Shown piece after piece: positions 48,183 through 59,381 of a stretch of DNA of 64,000 nucleotides (positions are counted from its first letter, which is position 1; every line of letters starts with the position of its first letter). The notes beneath the pieces are model-generated. The model made no database searches. It had not been told where the DNA came from and saw nothing but the letters and a program-made list of their open reading frames with translations. The translations under genes were made by a program, and so were the position numbers. The DNA is from Phlegmacium glaucopus (lineage: Eukaryota > Basidiomycota > Agaricomycetes > Agaricales > Cortinariaceae). The stretch spans positions 262,865 to 326,864 of the forward strand of contig MU130540.1 of the NCBI GenBank assembly GCA_015039465.1. The letters run 5' to 3'.

Positions 48183-49635
48183 TCAATCAACAATCTCTAG
48201 ATCCCCATATGGTTTTGCTCGATAATATGAATCGTCGAAATGATGAACACGAACAAATCCATCTTCACCTCCCGATGCATAACTTGTACCCCCTGGATGA
48301 ACGGCAATCCTGATTTTAGAAAGAGGGAGTTGAGATATTCAATCCTTGAGAAGAAGCCACCAAAAAAAAAAAAACTCAACGTGTTGATAGGTCCGAAATG
48401 ACCTTTAACCCGTCCAACTTCCTCTTCAAACACTTTATGCCAGAATCGAGTTTCAAACTTTCCTTGACGGAGAGATGTCGTCGTAACGCTCATCGCTTCT
48501 TGTCCACCACCAAGCAACACCTGGAATTAGAAAATGGCGTTTAGATGGACATATGAGCTGAAGGGCGAAAAAAACATACGTAAGGACGATTGGGTGCCAA
48601 GGCAGCGCTGTTTAGAGGTGTCTCAGTGTTGAAGGTTTTAATCACCATGAGAGTTCCAGTGTCGTGTATCTAAACCTCTTAAGCGTCAACTAACCAAAGA
48701 AATAAAAAACGATCAAAAAGGAGATAATACCCGAGCTGCTTTATCCTTACTGCTAGTAATGCAGTACGTGCGATCCTTGCTCAATTGCAGGTCAGTAACA
48801 ACATCACCATGCGCTCGCTCGTTACTTTCAATTTCTTCCCCAGTCTTGACGTTAAAGAGCGCAACTTTTCCTGATTCGTGACCGGTGATGATGATATTGG
48901 GCGTCAAGGTGAATGCACAGACAGTTGCTTTTGATCCGATGGGGTTGAACATGTAACGTGGTTCTTTTGATTCTGAAAAAAGGGGGAAGGCGAGGTAGTA
49001 TAGTAAGCACCACCCGGACAAAGATAGCTTGTCAACTGACGTTTTGTCCCATCACCATTTTGGTTGATATCAAACACTCTAATCGCGCATTGAAATCCCA
49101 TCCTCTGCTCCGTTATACAAACGACCTGAGTTCCAGCCTCGTTAAAAGCTACTCGTTTCACAGCTGTGGGGAATTCCCAAGTGTAGAGACATTTGCCAGT
49201 CGCAACTGCCCACAGTCGTAGAGTATTATCAGCAGCACCTGATACCAAGTATTTTGATTCCGCTAAAGAGTAGAGTCAGAACCCCATACTTTCACATCCA
49301 ACAAGATAAAGGCGAAAAGACGCACGATCCACATCCACCGTCCATACTGAACCGTTGGTTCCTTCATATGTCCCTAACCGCTCTCCATTGTGAGAGAACC
49401 AGACGTTGATAATATTGTCTTTCGAACAGGAGAATAAAAGATCTCCATCCGAGTTGAACTTGATCTGCGTTAACGATCGTTCGTGACCTAGTTATCAAGC
49501 ACCAAAAAAACAAAAAAAAGTTAAATTAAATGAGTCAGTCTTTGGACTTGAAAAAGGGAACCTTGTAGAAGGATAGGTCTCTACGGGTTTGAATCAACTT
49601 TGAGACGGCTGGCTAACAGATCTATAACTCACCAT
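48183..49635 (-). CDS. TIF34: Eukaryotic translation initiation factor 3 subunit I (WD40)
   Basis: This is eIF3i, a seven-bladed WD40 propeller of the eIF3 complex that acts in cytoplasmic 43S/48S initiation-complex assembly. The model starts with ATG alone at 49635-49633, then an intron 49632-49581, a 19-nt exon 49580-49562, an intron 49561-49488, and exon 3 from 49487. Spliced, this reads [18 protein letters not shown], the near-invariant eIF3i start. Later exons give [77 protein letters not shown] and GHFGPINT. The last exon gives [19 protein letters not shown] and a final DLEIVD-stop at 48183. Length is near the usual ~325-340 aa. It is a conserved single-copy type gene that anchors the host block; splicing is continuous and no defects were seen. 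Confidence 0.95.
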
Positions 49636-51361
49636 CGTTTCTTCCCTGGCTAGCTAGTTGTAGGTAGTTCGTTAAACTCGAGGCTTGCGGTGCCGCCAAT
49701 TTTCCTCCTTGTCACGTGCACAGACAGTAATTAAATAATTGCTAAATAATTGCTACATAATATTGATACTTTTTAATGTATAAAGAGAAATGCCCTTGTG
49801 ATAGTGCCACCACCTCGCCGCCTACCAGGTGATCATTTAGAACCACATACAGGCTATTCGCAAGCTTCCGGGAAATGAAAATAGGCTTCACTCGTGGGTC
49901 CCTGGGTTTTTTTGAACCCACATATCGGTTAGACCCCACCTTTCGGTTTGTTTTTATGGATTGCATCGATGATATCATGGTGAGCACTGAATAGCAATGA
50001 AGATGGAGCTTTGGTTTTCATCAAGTTATTTATACTTAGTAGCTATGTATGTAAAACTAACACGGCCTTTTGAGCTAGCCAGTTTGCCGGGAATTTCAGA
50101 AATTCCAGCCTTCATCGCGCCTGCAACGACCGATGTTGAAGGACCCTTTTAAAAAAACGTTTGACTTGAGGATTTTTCAGTCATTTAAAAAAATTTCTTC
50201 TGCGCTCTTTTCGCATTCTTCTCTGAGGCAGCCCAAGGTAAAGTAGGATTTATAGTTCTGTCATTTCAGTGTGAGGGTCCGGGTGCTTACTACTATCTCC
50301 CGATTCAGTGGTCATAAAAGCAAAAAAGGTAGATTAGATCTTTGGTATTCAATTGTTTCTTCGTAGGTTATGGATCGCCAAACGTCGTCATTGTTGGACA
50401 GAGATTGCCCAGATCTTCTAACCAACATGAAACACTTTCTCCCTTACATAAACGTGGCTGCAACGTCTTTGGTGTCGATATGAACACCCTAAAGCTGTCA
50501 ATGTGGATACTACACTAGCACGGGAGTATCAACTGAGCAATTGCATCGGAACCGCGCCGCACAGGGTATTCGCCAGTGCATGAGGCAGCCTTCATGCACA
50601 GTTCTTGGCAACCTGTGATGACGTCAAGCGTTGACTTCCAAAAGAGGAAAGACATTCCAAGTTCCAGACCTTGTTCGCAGAGGTCCAGACTGTTTTGATA
50701 GGAACATAAGTTGGTTACCTGAGGCATCCTCGGTCTTAACGTATATAAAAAATTTGTTGTTCGCGCCTGTCAAGTTGTAATCTCCTCTTTGTAACGACAC
50801 CACCATCTGCTGGCAGTTATTTTTCTCCCCCAAATTCATTTTCAGCCCTCTTATGACAGATTTGACGTCAGTTTATTGCTTGCCCGATTCCTGTAAAATT
50901 GACACTGCTCAGTGAAGGGTGCCTTTATGTGACTATGACGTATACAAAAAACGGGGGGGTATCCATGGCTGCATCTCTTGGAGGACGGTGAGCATATAAT
51001 ATACAAAACTTCTAAATATGGCTCTACCCACAGGAGGTATCCCCGTTATATCGGGCACATGTCGTAGACATCGGGGTCAGCGACAACTTGCGGCGCAGAA
51101 CCTGGCTTTGCTGTATGTTGCTTAGCAGGCCTTTGCAGATCTAATCGACATGACATCATATTTCTCACGGTCCTTCCTCACTGTTACTTAAAAACGAGAG
51201 AAATAGATACAACATGATAAAGCCTCTCGTTTTCCTTAGGCGTCTTGTCATTATTTTGGATCTTTTTTACACCTCAACTTATCCAAGGAAAATTTTCACC
51301 AACGTGAGTGCGTTACGACCTCTTCAAATCTCCATTTTAAAGATTCTTTTTAGGGGGAGAC
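49636..51361. other. 1.7-kb intergenic region
   Basis: This stretch lies between divergent eIF3i and YTH genes and should contain both promoters. The best minus-strand frames (50,515-50,839) encode NLTGANNKFFIYVKTED-like text, have no recognisable domain and cannot be joined into a convincing gene. A TATA-like gcatataatatac lies at 50,991. A G7 run at 50,953-50,959 and Pu/Py-rich stretches are otherwise unremarkable. Confidence 0.45.
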
Positions 51362-54300
51362 ATGCAAAATCCAGAATCCACAACTCATCCCACAAATACA
51401 GAGAGTTATTTCGATGTCGGACCTGGTGCAAAAGGTGTGTGTCACGTGATGTTTTTTACAATCAACGACGACTTTAAAATTTGGGCAACGTTTGAACCTT
51501 GCACAAGGGACTCTGAAACAATTGCCCGCTCTATTCTCTTTTTATTTCATTTTCGGGGTTATCCGTGATGACCTTCTCTATCTGTCCTTTTTAGAGTCGA
51601 ATTTTCAGTCCTCATCAGGTATATTCTTTCATATTCTAGAATGTTCACTCGACCACAAAGACATTTTACAAACCACGATAGATTCTCCTCGTGACTGGAA
51701 TACTCCCTCGAATTCTCAGTCGCTACCAAGTGATGTTAGAGGGGACATGTCAGACTCATCTATTCCTCGTCAACCCAAACCACGACAATCTCGAACTCAG
51801 CAAAAGAATCCCCAAAGACGTTCCACACCACGCTCGACCCCACATTTGCCGCCCTCTCCACAAGTTCCATTCGAAATTACTCAACATTTTATAGCACCAT
51901 CACATCAGGCTCATGGAGGCAACTATATTGGGCAGTACACCATGCCCCCTCACCCAACCCCGATGGGTGCGATCCACTCTCCACCTTATGGATTTTCGCA
52001 CACCTATCGCCCTCCAACGGTGCCAGATAGTAGCGTTATGCCTCAAAACCCACACAATCATTATCAGTCTCTCTCACAACATCCCCATGCTGGCCCCATG
52101 TACCAATACCAACAGCATTCTCGGGAAGGCAATTCAACTTTACATTCCTCCTTTCCTGGGACGCCTATGTACCCAACCCACCAAGCTAATGCCTTAGGTC
52201 CACCAACATCCCCTCACTCGACTCCTTCCACTGTACAGAATAGTCCGCTCTCACCACCTTACATCGGGTCAGGGGTATTCCACTCGTACCCCTCACCCAT
52301 GTCCACCCCTCATTACACATACTCACCATCTTTCGCTGGCCCGCCGACTTACCAATCGCAGTACCCTCCTCCACAGTTCCGCCAGCGTTACACTACCAAC
52401 AGAGGCGATGAACCACAAGGCGATTGGTATTATGTTCCACGCCATAGTACCGTGGCTCCCTCGCAGCAATATGACGCTGGCCCATCCTATACCACCCATT
52501 ATCCAGCTACCTACCCTCGGATACAACCGGAACTCAACGACGGCTACAGCGCGAATTCCTTTTCGTCAGCAAACTCCTCTACTCCTTATCTCAATCCTCC
52601 CATCCGCACATTTTCTCACCACTCAGAGGCCCAATCACCCGAGATGTTTCACAGTTCAGCCGCTAGTGTATCGTCAGGTGAACATCTCCCTAACGATAGA
52701 CCCATCGTCCGGCAGCCATATCATCCGAATCCACCTCCACATCGATCGGAATGGGTGATGTGGGCAGGGAACATCCCGTCTGATGCGACTCATGATGAAA
52801 TCTACCGATTTTTTAATCAAGCCCCAGAAGATAGAGCCTCCGGACCCACAGCCTCGATGGGAGTAGTCTCCGTCTTCCTTATTTCGCGTTCAAACTGTGC
52901 TTTCATCAATTTCGAGAGTGAAAACTGTTTACTAGGCGCAATTTCACGATTTAATGGTGTTCCTCTGCGTGCCAGCGATGTGCGATGTGCGAGATTGGTG
53001 TGTCGGGTGCGTCGCAAGGATGATGATTTAAAGGCGGGTGTGGGTGGTCAACGTGGGACGGGGATGCATACCCGGTGGGTGAAGGAACAGAAGCAGAAAA
53101 CCCAAGAGAAGACGAAACATGACCAATCAGCCCCATCTGTGTCTGGTCATTCCTCGCCTTCGAGCATAGTGGAGCAACTGGCCAATTGGATTCCGAATAT
53201 CTCACTGTCAGGTGACGAGTCAGGATTGGGCCAGGACCCCCATGCTAAACGCTCAAGCACCTCTGATTCCTATTCGTCCTCGAATTCAAATTTCCTTGCA
53301 CGGCATTTTCCGAAACGTTATTTCATCCTCAAATCATTGACGCAGGTGAGGCCTTTTCCTCTCCATGACCAATTTTTTTTATTCATCCAGATTATAGCAT
53401 GATTTGGATCTTAGCGTCCAAACAGGGGTCTGGGCGACCCAGAAACACAATGAAGGGATTTTGGATCAGTCTTATAGGACGAGTAAAGACGTCTATCTCA
53501 TCTTCGGGGTAAATAAAAGCGGGGAATTTTATGGTTATGCGAGGTCTGCGTCATCTCACTTTCTCAGATGATACTATTTGGAAGCATTTTAATTATTGTA
53601 TAGAATGGCTGGACCAGTCCGGAGGGGTGGACAGAACGTTCCTTGGGCTCCATCTCCACCTCGCTCCCATCAACCACCCATATCCGGTCGATTGTCGTCG
53701 CAGTCGTCTGGTCCCAACTTTTTCTCGCCAGGAGATCATCGACTAGTCGACAGCTCTCCATTATCTCTTGACACGAAAACGACCACGGACCTACATCTGC
53801 CACAATATCATCCTCAATCCGCTCCTAGTATGCTTGGTCAGAAATATGATATTCCGAGTATGAAGACACCAGAAACAAAGTACAGTTTGGATCAGCAGAG
53901 GCCATCCAAGGTGAAGAATCCGCTTCACGCACAGAAGGATGATTTTGAGTTGGACCCTGCGGCGCCTCTCAGAGCCATGAGGTCAACCGGAGGGAAATCT
54001 GGGTCCAGAGGGACTTCATTGCATTCCCTTGAAAAGGTTGAGGAAAGGGGCGAAGAGCCTGACGAAGGAGCGCAGGAACCTACCTTTTTGCACGAGCATC
54101 ATGATGACGAAGGAAAAAGTGAAGACTCTTGGGGGGATTGTTTTGCAGTCGAATGGATATCGACCGAGAAACTATCATTTAACCGTACAAGACACATTCG
54201 GAATCCGTGGAATCACGATCGGGAAGTGAAGATTTCTAGGGATGGGACGGAGTTGGAACCGACGGTTGGGCAGACGTTGTTGGATGAATGGCATAAGCTT

Positions 54301-54465
54301 TCGGAACCTCATCATCATCATCAGCAACAACAACATCAATCGGTCACTTCCGCGGGTGGCGTGGGTAGTGGTCATGAAGGTGGTTCGAAGCCGGCTGGGT
54401 CGTCTTCAAGGCGTTTGACAACGGCGGAGCATCGACCAACTAGAGAAGGCAAGGAAGCAGACTGA
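51362..54465 (+). CDS. RRM and YTH domain RNA-binding protein (m6A reader type)
   Basis: YTH domains bind N6-methyladenosine in RNA, so this is probably a nuclear or cytoplasmic m6A reader. Exons are 51362-51434, 51595-53345, 53398-53543 and 53604-54465; phases agree and give 943 aa. The first ~400 residues are low-complexity, Pro/Ser/Tyr/Gln-rich and probably disordered. An RRM follows at about 405-510 (WVMWAGNIPSDAT, then CAFINFES). The YTH domain begins near 597 (KRYFILKSLTQ, TGVWATQKHNE, DVYLIFGVNKSGEFYGYARM) and its C-terminal half is near 832-885 (WGDCFAVEWI, NPWNHDREVKISRDG). Two cage tryptophans, GVWAT and VEWI, are present. About 140-170 residues of disordered, charged sequence split the domain halves. 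A His/Gln-rich tail ends at 54465. A 21-nt gtatattc...ctag at 51619-51639 is too short for an intron and is read through. Confidence 0.9.
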
Positions 54466-55257
54466 ATTGGGTAGCGCGATCGGGGTCGTTCTGTTAATGC
54501 ATGAAGTGTCTGGTTTGTCCAAAGACAAAAGAATACTCTTACTAGGGGCCATAGAAGGGCTTCACTCTAGGGTTATGTGGGTTTGTGGCCTTCCGATGTT
54601 CTGTTATATGCTTATCTTTTCTTGTTTCCAGTTACTGTTTTTTTGTAATTGCGCATCTCTACCATCTATTTGCCATTTTTATTATGGGGAATAATGACGC
54701 AACAGGGGAAAAAAAAAAACCTTGTCAATCACGAAACAAGGATGTTTTAACGTTTTTTTTTTACATTTTTCAATTCACTCACTTTCCTTTTCTTTCTCAT
54801 TTTTTCTTTTGGGAATTTATGTAGATCTGTTCATGAATACTTTCTCTGGGGGTACTCTTTTTTCTTTTCCTCTCATGACTCTCTCTACCGTCCTCTTTTT
54901 TTTTTTGCTTTCCCTTGTAGCTATAGGTATATACATCTCATTGACACGCATCAACCATGTTATCACACACGCATTTATCATCACCATACCCCAACCACCA
55001 CGTCGATCCTCGTTGCTTTTGCTTTGCTTTTTATAATCATAATTGTTCATGGTACTATTATACACGAAACACACTAGTGCCCATTGGGTTCCGTAATTTC
55101 TGCCTTTTATAATGAGCGTTTTTGATAAGAATGACCTCGGTCCCGATCCATACGTGAGATAAATTTAGTGGGACGGGCTCTGACTACGGTCCCTGGCACA
55201 CTACACCTCACGTCGACTCAATAAAACGTACGCAAGGAGTTTCCGAACCTTTCTAAC
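54466..55257. other. Downstream region of the YTH gene
   Basis: This holds the probable 3' UTR and spacer, with several long T and A runs (54,711-54,719; 54,752-54,762; 54,896-54,906). No gene-like ORF was seen despite open T-rich frames. Confidence 0.45.
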
Positions 55258-55990
55258 ATGCCTATTACAGAACTACCAACAGAAATCGTCGACGAGATCC
55301 TGGTGCAGTGCGATCCTATCGAAGTCGCCAACGCTGCTCAGACGTGTTCTGCATTACGAACGGCTTATCTATGGTTCACAAGACTCAAAGCTATGGCGAG
55401 AGCTCCTATCTAGCTCAACCATTTGACGGTCTTCGAAAGTGTGTCTCACCGACTGGACAACCTGTTCGACTGGATTGGAAACGGAACTTGCAGCGTCTTT
55501 TCAGAGCTTGCAGTGTCATTGCTGATATATCCCTGTTGAAACCAGGTGAATTGGAAGAGATACTCCAAAGACTTCTGAGAACGATGCTCTACCACCCTCC
55601 ATCGAGCGACTCGGGGACAAAATTATGACTTCTCTCAACTTGCTCTGGATTTCCAATATCCTCCTCCAACATCGCTTCATCGATCAATTTAGAAGACATG
55701 ATGAAATCATTGACATTTGCGGAACGACAACTTCTTTCTCGAATACATTGCTACTATGGGCGTCACGGCTAAAGATGAGGAAAGTCAAGCTCGGGTTAAA
55801 TTCACGAGCTTTATGTACATACCATGCGCAATTATCGGCCTGAGAATGATTATGGACCGTTTTTTTTTCTAATGGGGCGGTTAATTGGGAACATATGCAG
55901 GCGTTGCATCAGGTTGTATCTATGCATTTGATAGATATGAGAGATGAAGGGTTTGATAATCTGTGTTTCCGATGTGTGTGTTAATCTTTT
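55258..55990 (+). pseudogene. F-box gene, apparently frameshifted
   Basis: The ATG at 55258 starts an F-box: MPITELPTEIVDEILVQCDP followed by NAAQTCSALRT. F-box proteins recruit substrates to SCF ubiquitin ligases. After about 40 codons the family text (LIYGSQDSKLWRELLSS, then QPFDGLRKCVSPTGQPVRLD) is spread over two other frames. Later pieces (KDEESQARVKFTS, MRNYRPENDYGPF, NWEHMQALHQVVSM) are again in different frames. At least three shifts between 55,370 and 55,870 are needed. A few could be unrecognised introns, but consensus donors are lacking, so I call it a recent pseudogene. Confidence 0.65.
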
Positions 55991-56348
55991 TTTATATTTT
56001 CTTTAGGATTTAATGAAGTGAGTGTACATGTTTCTACGTTTGATTGTTTTGGTGTTTAGTTATGACCTCTCATTGGGTTTTATATAGCAAAGGCAACTTG
56101 ATACTTCCATGTTTGAAGATCCAGACTTTCGAGAGGTAGATCTTTGGATGTAAAGGGGTCCGTCGTCATCTATGATGACTGGTAAAGTGAAGATGATGGT
56201 TGATCATCAGGTGCAATGGCACCTTGTAAGTTGTTTTTCTGTTCAAAAGAACCTAATTTCAGTTAAGGTCTTGAGATTCAATTGAGAACTGGGTGTCTTT
56301 TATTATAAATCAATGCTCACTGTGTAGGGAACAGACTAAAAAATGAAC

Positions 56349-57330
56349 TGTTAGAATTCCTGTAATGTACTGTACTACATTTTCTGGTGCAGGCTGTGGT
56401 TTACCTCCCATATAGGTGGGTGTCCAGAACAGGAAAGACAGGGAAAAGGGAGAAAATTCTCATGAATATTAAACATTTCACCCAATGGTTATTTAACTTA
56501 TTAACTTTCTGTTCACAGTTTTACATCAATTTCATGTAGTGCTTGAAAGTTAGGTTAATTAACTGGAAAATAACTGAGACCTAACTGCAAAGCTAACCTA
56601 ACTGCAGTTAGGGGTTAGTCAATTTTGAAAATAAAATAACCAGTTATTTTGCAGTTAACTAACCGTTAACTAACCAGTTATAACCAGTTATAACTGCCCC
56701 TATTTTATCCCCCCAAAATGTGCCCAAGAAGATCAAAAATGCTCAAAATTTGATTGAGTTATTGTCAAATAGATCTCTAAATATTAGTCAAAATAGTAGA
56801 TTTTTAAGATTATTTTCATAAATATGTCAATTCTTCACTGAATTAAGCATTCTTGGGCTTGTTTTAAAGCTGAAATAAGTGGGAATAATATGTACTGAGA
56901 CATATATGGATGGATTTTCCTGATTTTTGCTGAAGTTCAGTTTTTTTGGTCCTAACTGGTTAGTAACTGGTTATTTGCAGTCTGGTTAGGTTATTTTTTT
57001 GGTTCTGGGACAAAGGCTAACAAGTCTCAGTCTTGTTAGAGCCCCTGGGCACCAAATAACCACCCAACCAGACTTTCAAGCACTAATTGTGTTACGATTT
57101 CATACACGTTGAGTACACACTCTTTTCATTTTATTTTACTTCATCACACATGCATTCTACATGAGACATTCATTGTTTCACTTACATGCAATTATCATTC
57201 TGTTTTCATACATGTGTTGAACACATGTTTTACTTACTTTTACCTCATGCATTTCATTTACCTTTTTAGTATATAAACCTTTGTATCTTATACAATATTC
57301 ACTGAGAGACCCAGGCCATGGGAATTTACA
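56349..57330 (+). mobile_element. Possible solo LTR split by a nested MITE
   Basis: The left edge TGTTAGAATTCC and right edge GGGAATTTACA form an imperfect terminal inverted repeat with TG...CA ends, and a TATATAAACC box lies near 57,281. Without the MITE the piece would be about 435 bp, fitting an LTR. No target-site duplication matches (tgaac against acttt), so the call is tentative. Confidence 0.4.
56539..57083. mobile_element. MITE of about 545 bp with TA target duplication
   Basis: Terminal inverted repeats GTGCTTGAAAGT and ACTTTCAAGCAC are exact for 12 bp and then imperfect (taggtta against ctggttg). TA flanks both ends (56537-56538 and 57084-57085). The inside is full of aactggtta/taaccagtt motifs in both orientations, so most of the element could fold back. 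It has no ORF. The TA duplication suggests mobilisation by a Tc1/mariner-like or similar transposase. Confidence 0.8.
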
Positions 57331-57559
57331 ACTTTAATTCCACCAGAAAATTATGTAATTTTCTTTGTTTAGAGTAGTTATTACAATGATTAAGGCGGAG
57401 TTATAAATATTGAAATCATAGTAATTTTATAATTTTAATGTCGTAATTTCCATAGATAAATTAATTAATTTGGACACCATTTAAGGTCGTAAAGGGTAGT
57501 AATTCGCGTCGATATATTAAAGGATCACAACCCCAGAATGGACAGATTTCCGACAGTTT
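57331..57559. other. AT-rich filler
   Basis: A 230-base AT-rich stretch between the possible LTR and the 48-bp repeats; nothing recognisable. Confidence 0.4.
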
Positions 57560-57915
57560 GATAGGTGTAAAAAACTACATTTATTGTTGACTTTTTCGGC
57601 TACACAAAAATGGTGTAAAAAACTAGGTTTATTGTTGATTTTTTTCACCACACGAAAATGGTGTAAAAAACTATATATATTATCAACTTTTGCAACCATG
57701 CGAAAACAGTGTAAAAAACAATATATATTATCAACTTTTGCAACCATGCGAAAACGGTGTAAAACACTCTATATATTGTCAACTTTTGCAACCATGCGAA
57801 AACGGTGTAAAACACTCTATATATTATCAACTTTTGCAACCATGCGAAAACAGCGTAAAACACTATATATATTATCAACTTTTGCGACCATGCAAAAACA
57901 GTGTAAAAAATTACT
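57560..57915. repeat. 48-bp tandem repeat, about 7.5 units
   Basis: The unit is anchored by gtgtaaaaaact and, in the later units, ttttgcaaccatgcgaaaac. Anchors fall at exact 48-base steps (57,691; 57,739; 57,787; 57,835; 57,883). The first two or three units are more diverged. Because 48 is a multiple of three and units lack stops in several frames, long spurious ORFs of 16-residue repeats arise on both strands. Confidence 0.92.
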
Positions 57916-57926
57916 TACTTGGGGTT

Positions 57927-58654
57927 TTAAACCCTTGCCTGCTTCCCCTTTCCACCACCACTCTCCATTGCCTTTCGCTTCGTTCTGGCTTGGTTGTTGG
58001 TATTTTCTTCCCCTTCCTCACCACTGCTACTCCCCTCCATGTCCAGATTCTCTTCATCACTGTTACTAAATAGGGATTCCGCGTTTTCGAATTCATTGCT
58101 CGACTCTTGCAATTGATGATGTGCACCGACTGCGGCACCACTACCACTGGCTTCTTGGTTTTCGGATCCGGAATTGTTGAGTTCAATTTCGACTTGTTGG
58201 TTTTCGGGGTTAACATTGTTAATTTTGATTTCATTGGCATCCACAGGCTTTTGATGGGTAGAGCAGCCAATTCTCGTACGGTAGTTCCGTTTGTTTTTGA
58301 TGGTGGTCTTCATTATTTTGAGTGTGGCCCAGTTTCCTTTGTAAGATCGCAGCTGATTATTTTGGGACCTTGCCTATGTAATTCACAATATTAAGTTAGT
58401 TAATGAGCAACTTAAATAAAAAAACATACAATGATAGCAATCTTTGATAGGGCTACAGGATCTTGATGCCTCCAATCAGTATCGAGGGATATCCCAGCAT
58501 GTGCTAAGGCATCGCTAACAGTTGCCTATTAAATTAATATTATCATTTATAATTAGAGTTGAGCAGAATGAAAAGAGCACTTACTCAGCAGTTCATATAA
58601 TCCAATCGGTTCTCGAGACCCGTTGCCTTTTGAAGGTTGGTAATCGTTCCATGG
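57927..58654 (-). pseudogene. Gene relic cut off by the Ty3/gypsy LTR
   Basis: Minus-strand exons are still visible. One encodes TNLQKATGLENRLDYMNC and runs into TGA just before a good gtaagtgc donor (58,580s). The next (58,530-58,430) encodes ATVSDALAHAGISLD and WRHQDPVALSKIA. A last exon (about 58,375-57,927) encodes RSYKGNWATLKIMK, then an acidic Ser/Glu-rich region and a basic KRKAMESGGGKGKQ tail. The upstream part is missing because the LTR starts at 58655. The TGA where the frame expects a codon before the intron looks like CGA to TGA decay. The product was probably nuclear; no family was recognised. Confidence 0.5.
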
Positions 58655-59238
58655 TGTTAAGCTTTAAAACAAAGGGAGTCACGTCGGAGTTACTCCGGAA
58701 TGGACGGAACGGAACCGGAACAGTAACCCGGAAAGGACGTTGGCCTCAGCGTGTGTGCTGTGCCGCCCAGCTCCTAAGGTGTCCTGATTTCGGAACGGAA
58801 GAAGAAAGTAACAAGTCGGAAGACCTCAGTGACTTAGAGGAAAAACAAGAGGAGGAAACTAAGTTGATATTCGAACTGAGGGAAAACATACAAGTTTCGA
58901 GTACTTAAATAAATAAAGGAATAGCAACCGAAATATAAAAGATAAATATAAGTGCTGCGTTCTGCTCCCGGAAAGGTCCTGCATTCTTGGGTGAATAATC
59001 CATGGCGGGTATGCTGACTGATGGTGGGAAGGATGATGACAAAGAATAGTGGTAGAGGTGAAGAAGTGGTAATGGGTTTGGAGTGACGTCGGAAGAGTCG
59101 GAATGATATGGAAAAGTCTCAGAGTCAGACATAGGTGGAGTAGAACCGGAAACAAGGGAGAGTACTGGAAAGGAGTACAGGCTACCGGAAACAACTCCGT
59201 CGGAGTCGGACCGGAGTCACGTATGACGGAATGTAACA
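58655..59238 (-). repeat. LTR (3' LTR) of the Ty3/gypsy element
   Basis: The boundaries TGTTA at 58655 and TAACA at 59238 form a short inverted repeat with TG...CA ends; length is 584 bp. On the element's strand the LTR begins TGTTACATTCCGTCATACGT. Directly upstream on that strand is gacagggaggtac, a plausible polypurine tract. It lies on the 3' side of the antisense-oriented pol gene, as expected; the partner LTR is beyond the window end, so identity and target duplication cannot be checked. Confidence 0.7.
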
Positions 59239-59381
59239 GTACCTCCCTGTCAAGGCCGAGACCCTCGAGGCCACATGATGGTCCGTGCGAGGTTGACGCG
59301 GTATAAAGACCGTCAGAGACTGGTGATGACTCTTCACTTCGGTTAACTTTCCCAAAACCCCCCATCCTCTAAACACACACC

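Noticed and set aside
50515..50839. Two overlapping minus-strand ORFs in the eIF3i-YTH spacer
   Set aside because: Short, in different frames, no domain and no convincing join.
51619..51639. gtatattc...attctag as an intron in the YTH gene
   Set aside because: Only 21 nt, far below the length of other introns here, and a multiple of three, so read-through is more likely.
51492..51746. YTH protein starting upstream of 51,595 in the same frame
   Set aside because: The frame has no ATG there; the ATG at 51362 with a phase-consistent intron explains the conserved reading better.
54722..55036. Hydrophobic ORF after the YTH gene
   Set aside because: Arises from T-rich runs in the 3' flank; no start context, introns or family.
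57560..57915. CRISPR-like array
   Set aside because: Whole 48-base units repeat without distinct spacers, and the genome is eukaryotic.
57584..58069. 161-aa repeat protein over the 48-bp repeats
   Set aside because: The frame is open because the repeat length is a multiple of three; several frames on both strands are equally open.
58600..58630. tRNA B-box-like ggttctcgagaccc
   Set aside because: No A box at the right distance and no cloverleaf; it is coding sequence of a gene relic on the other strand.
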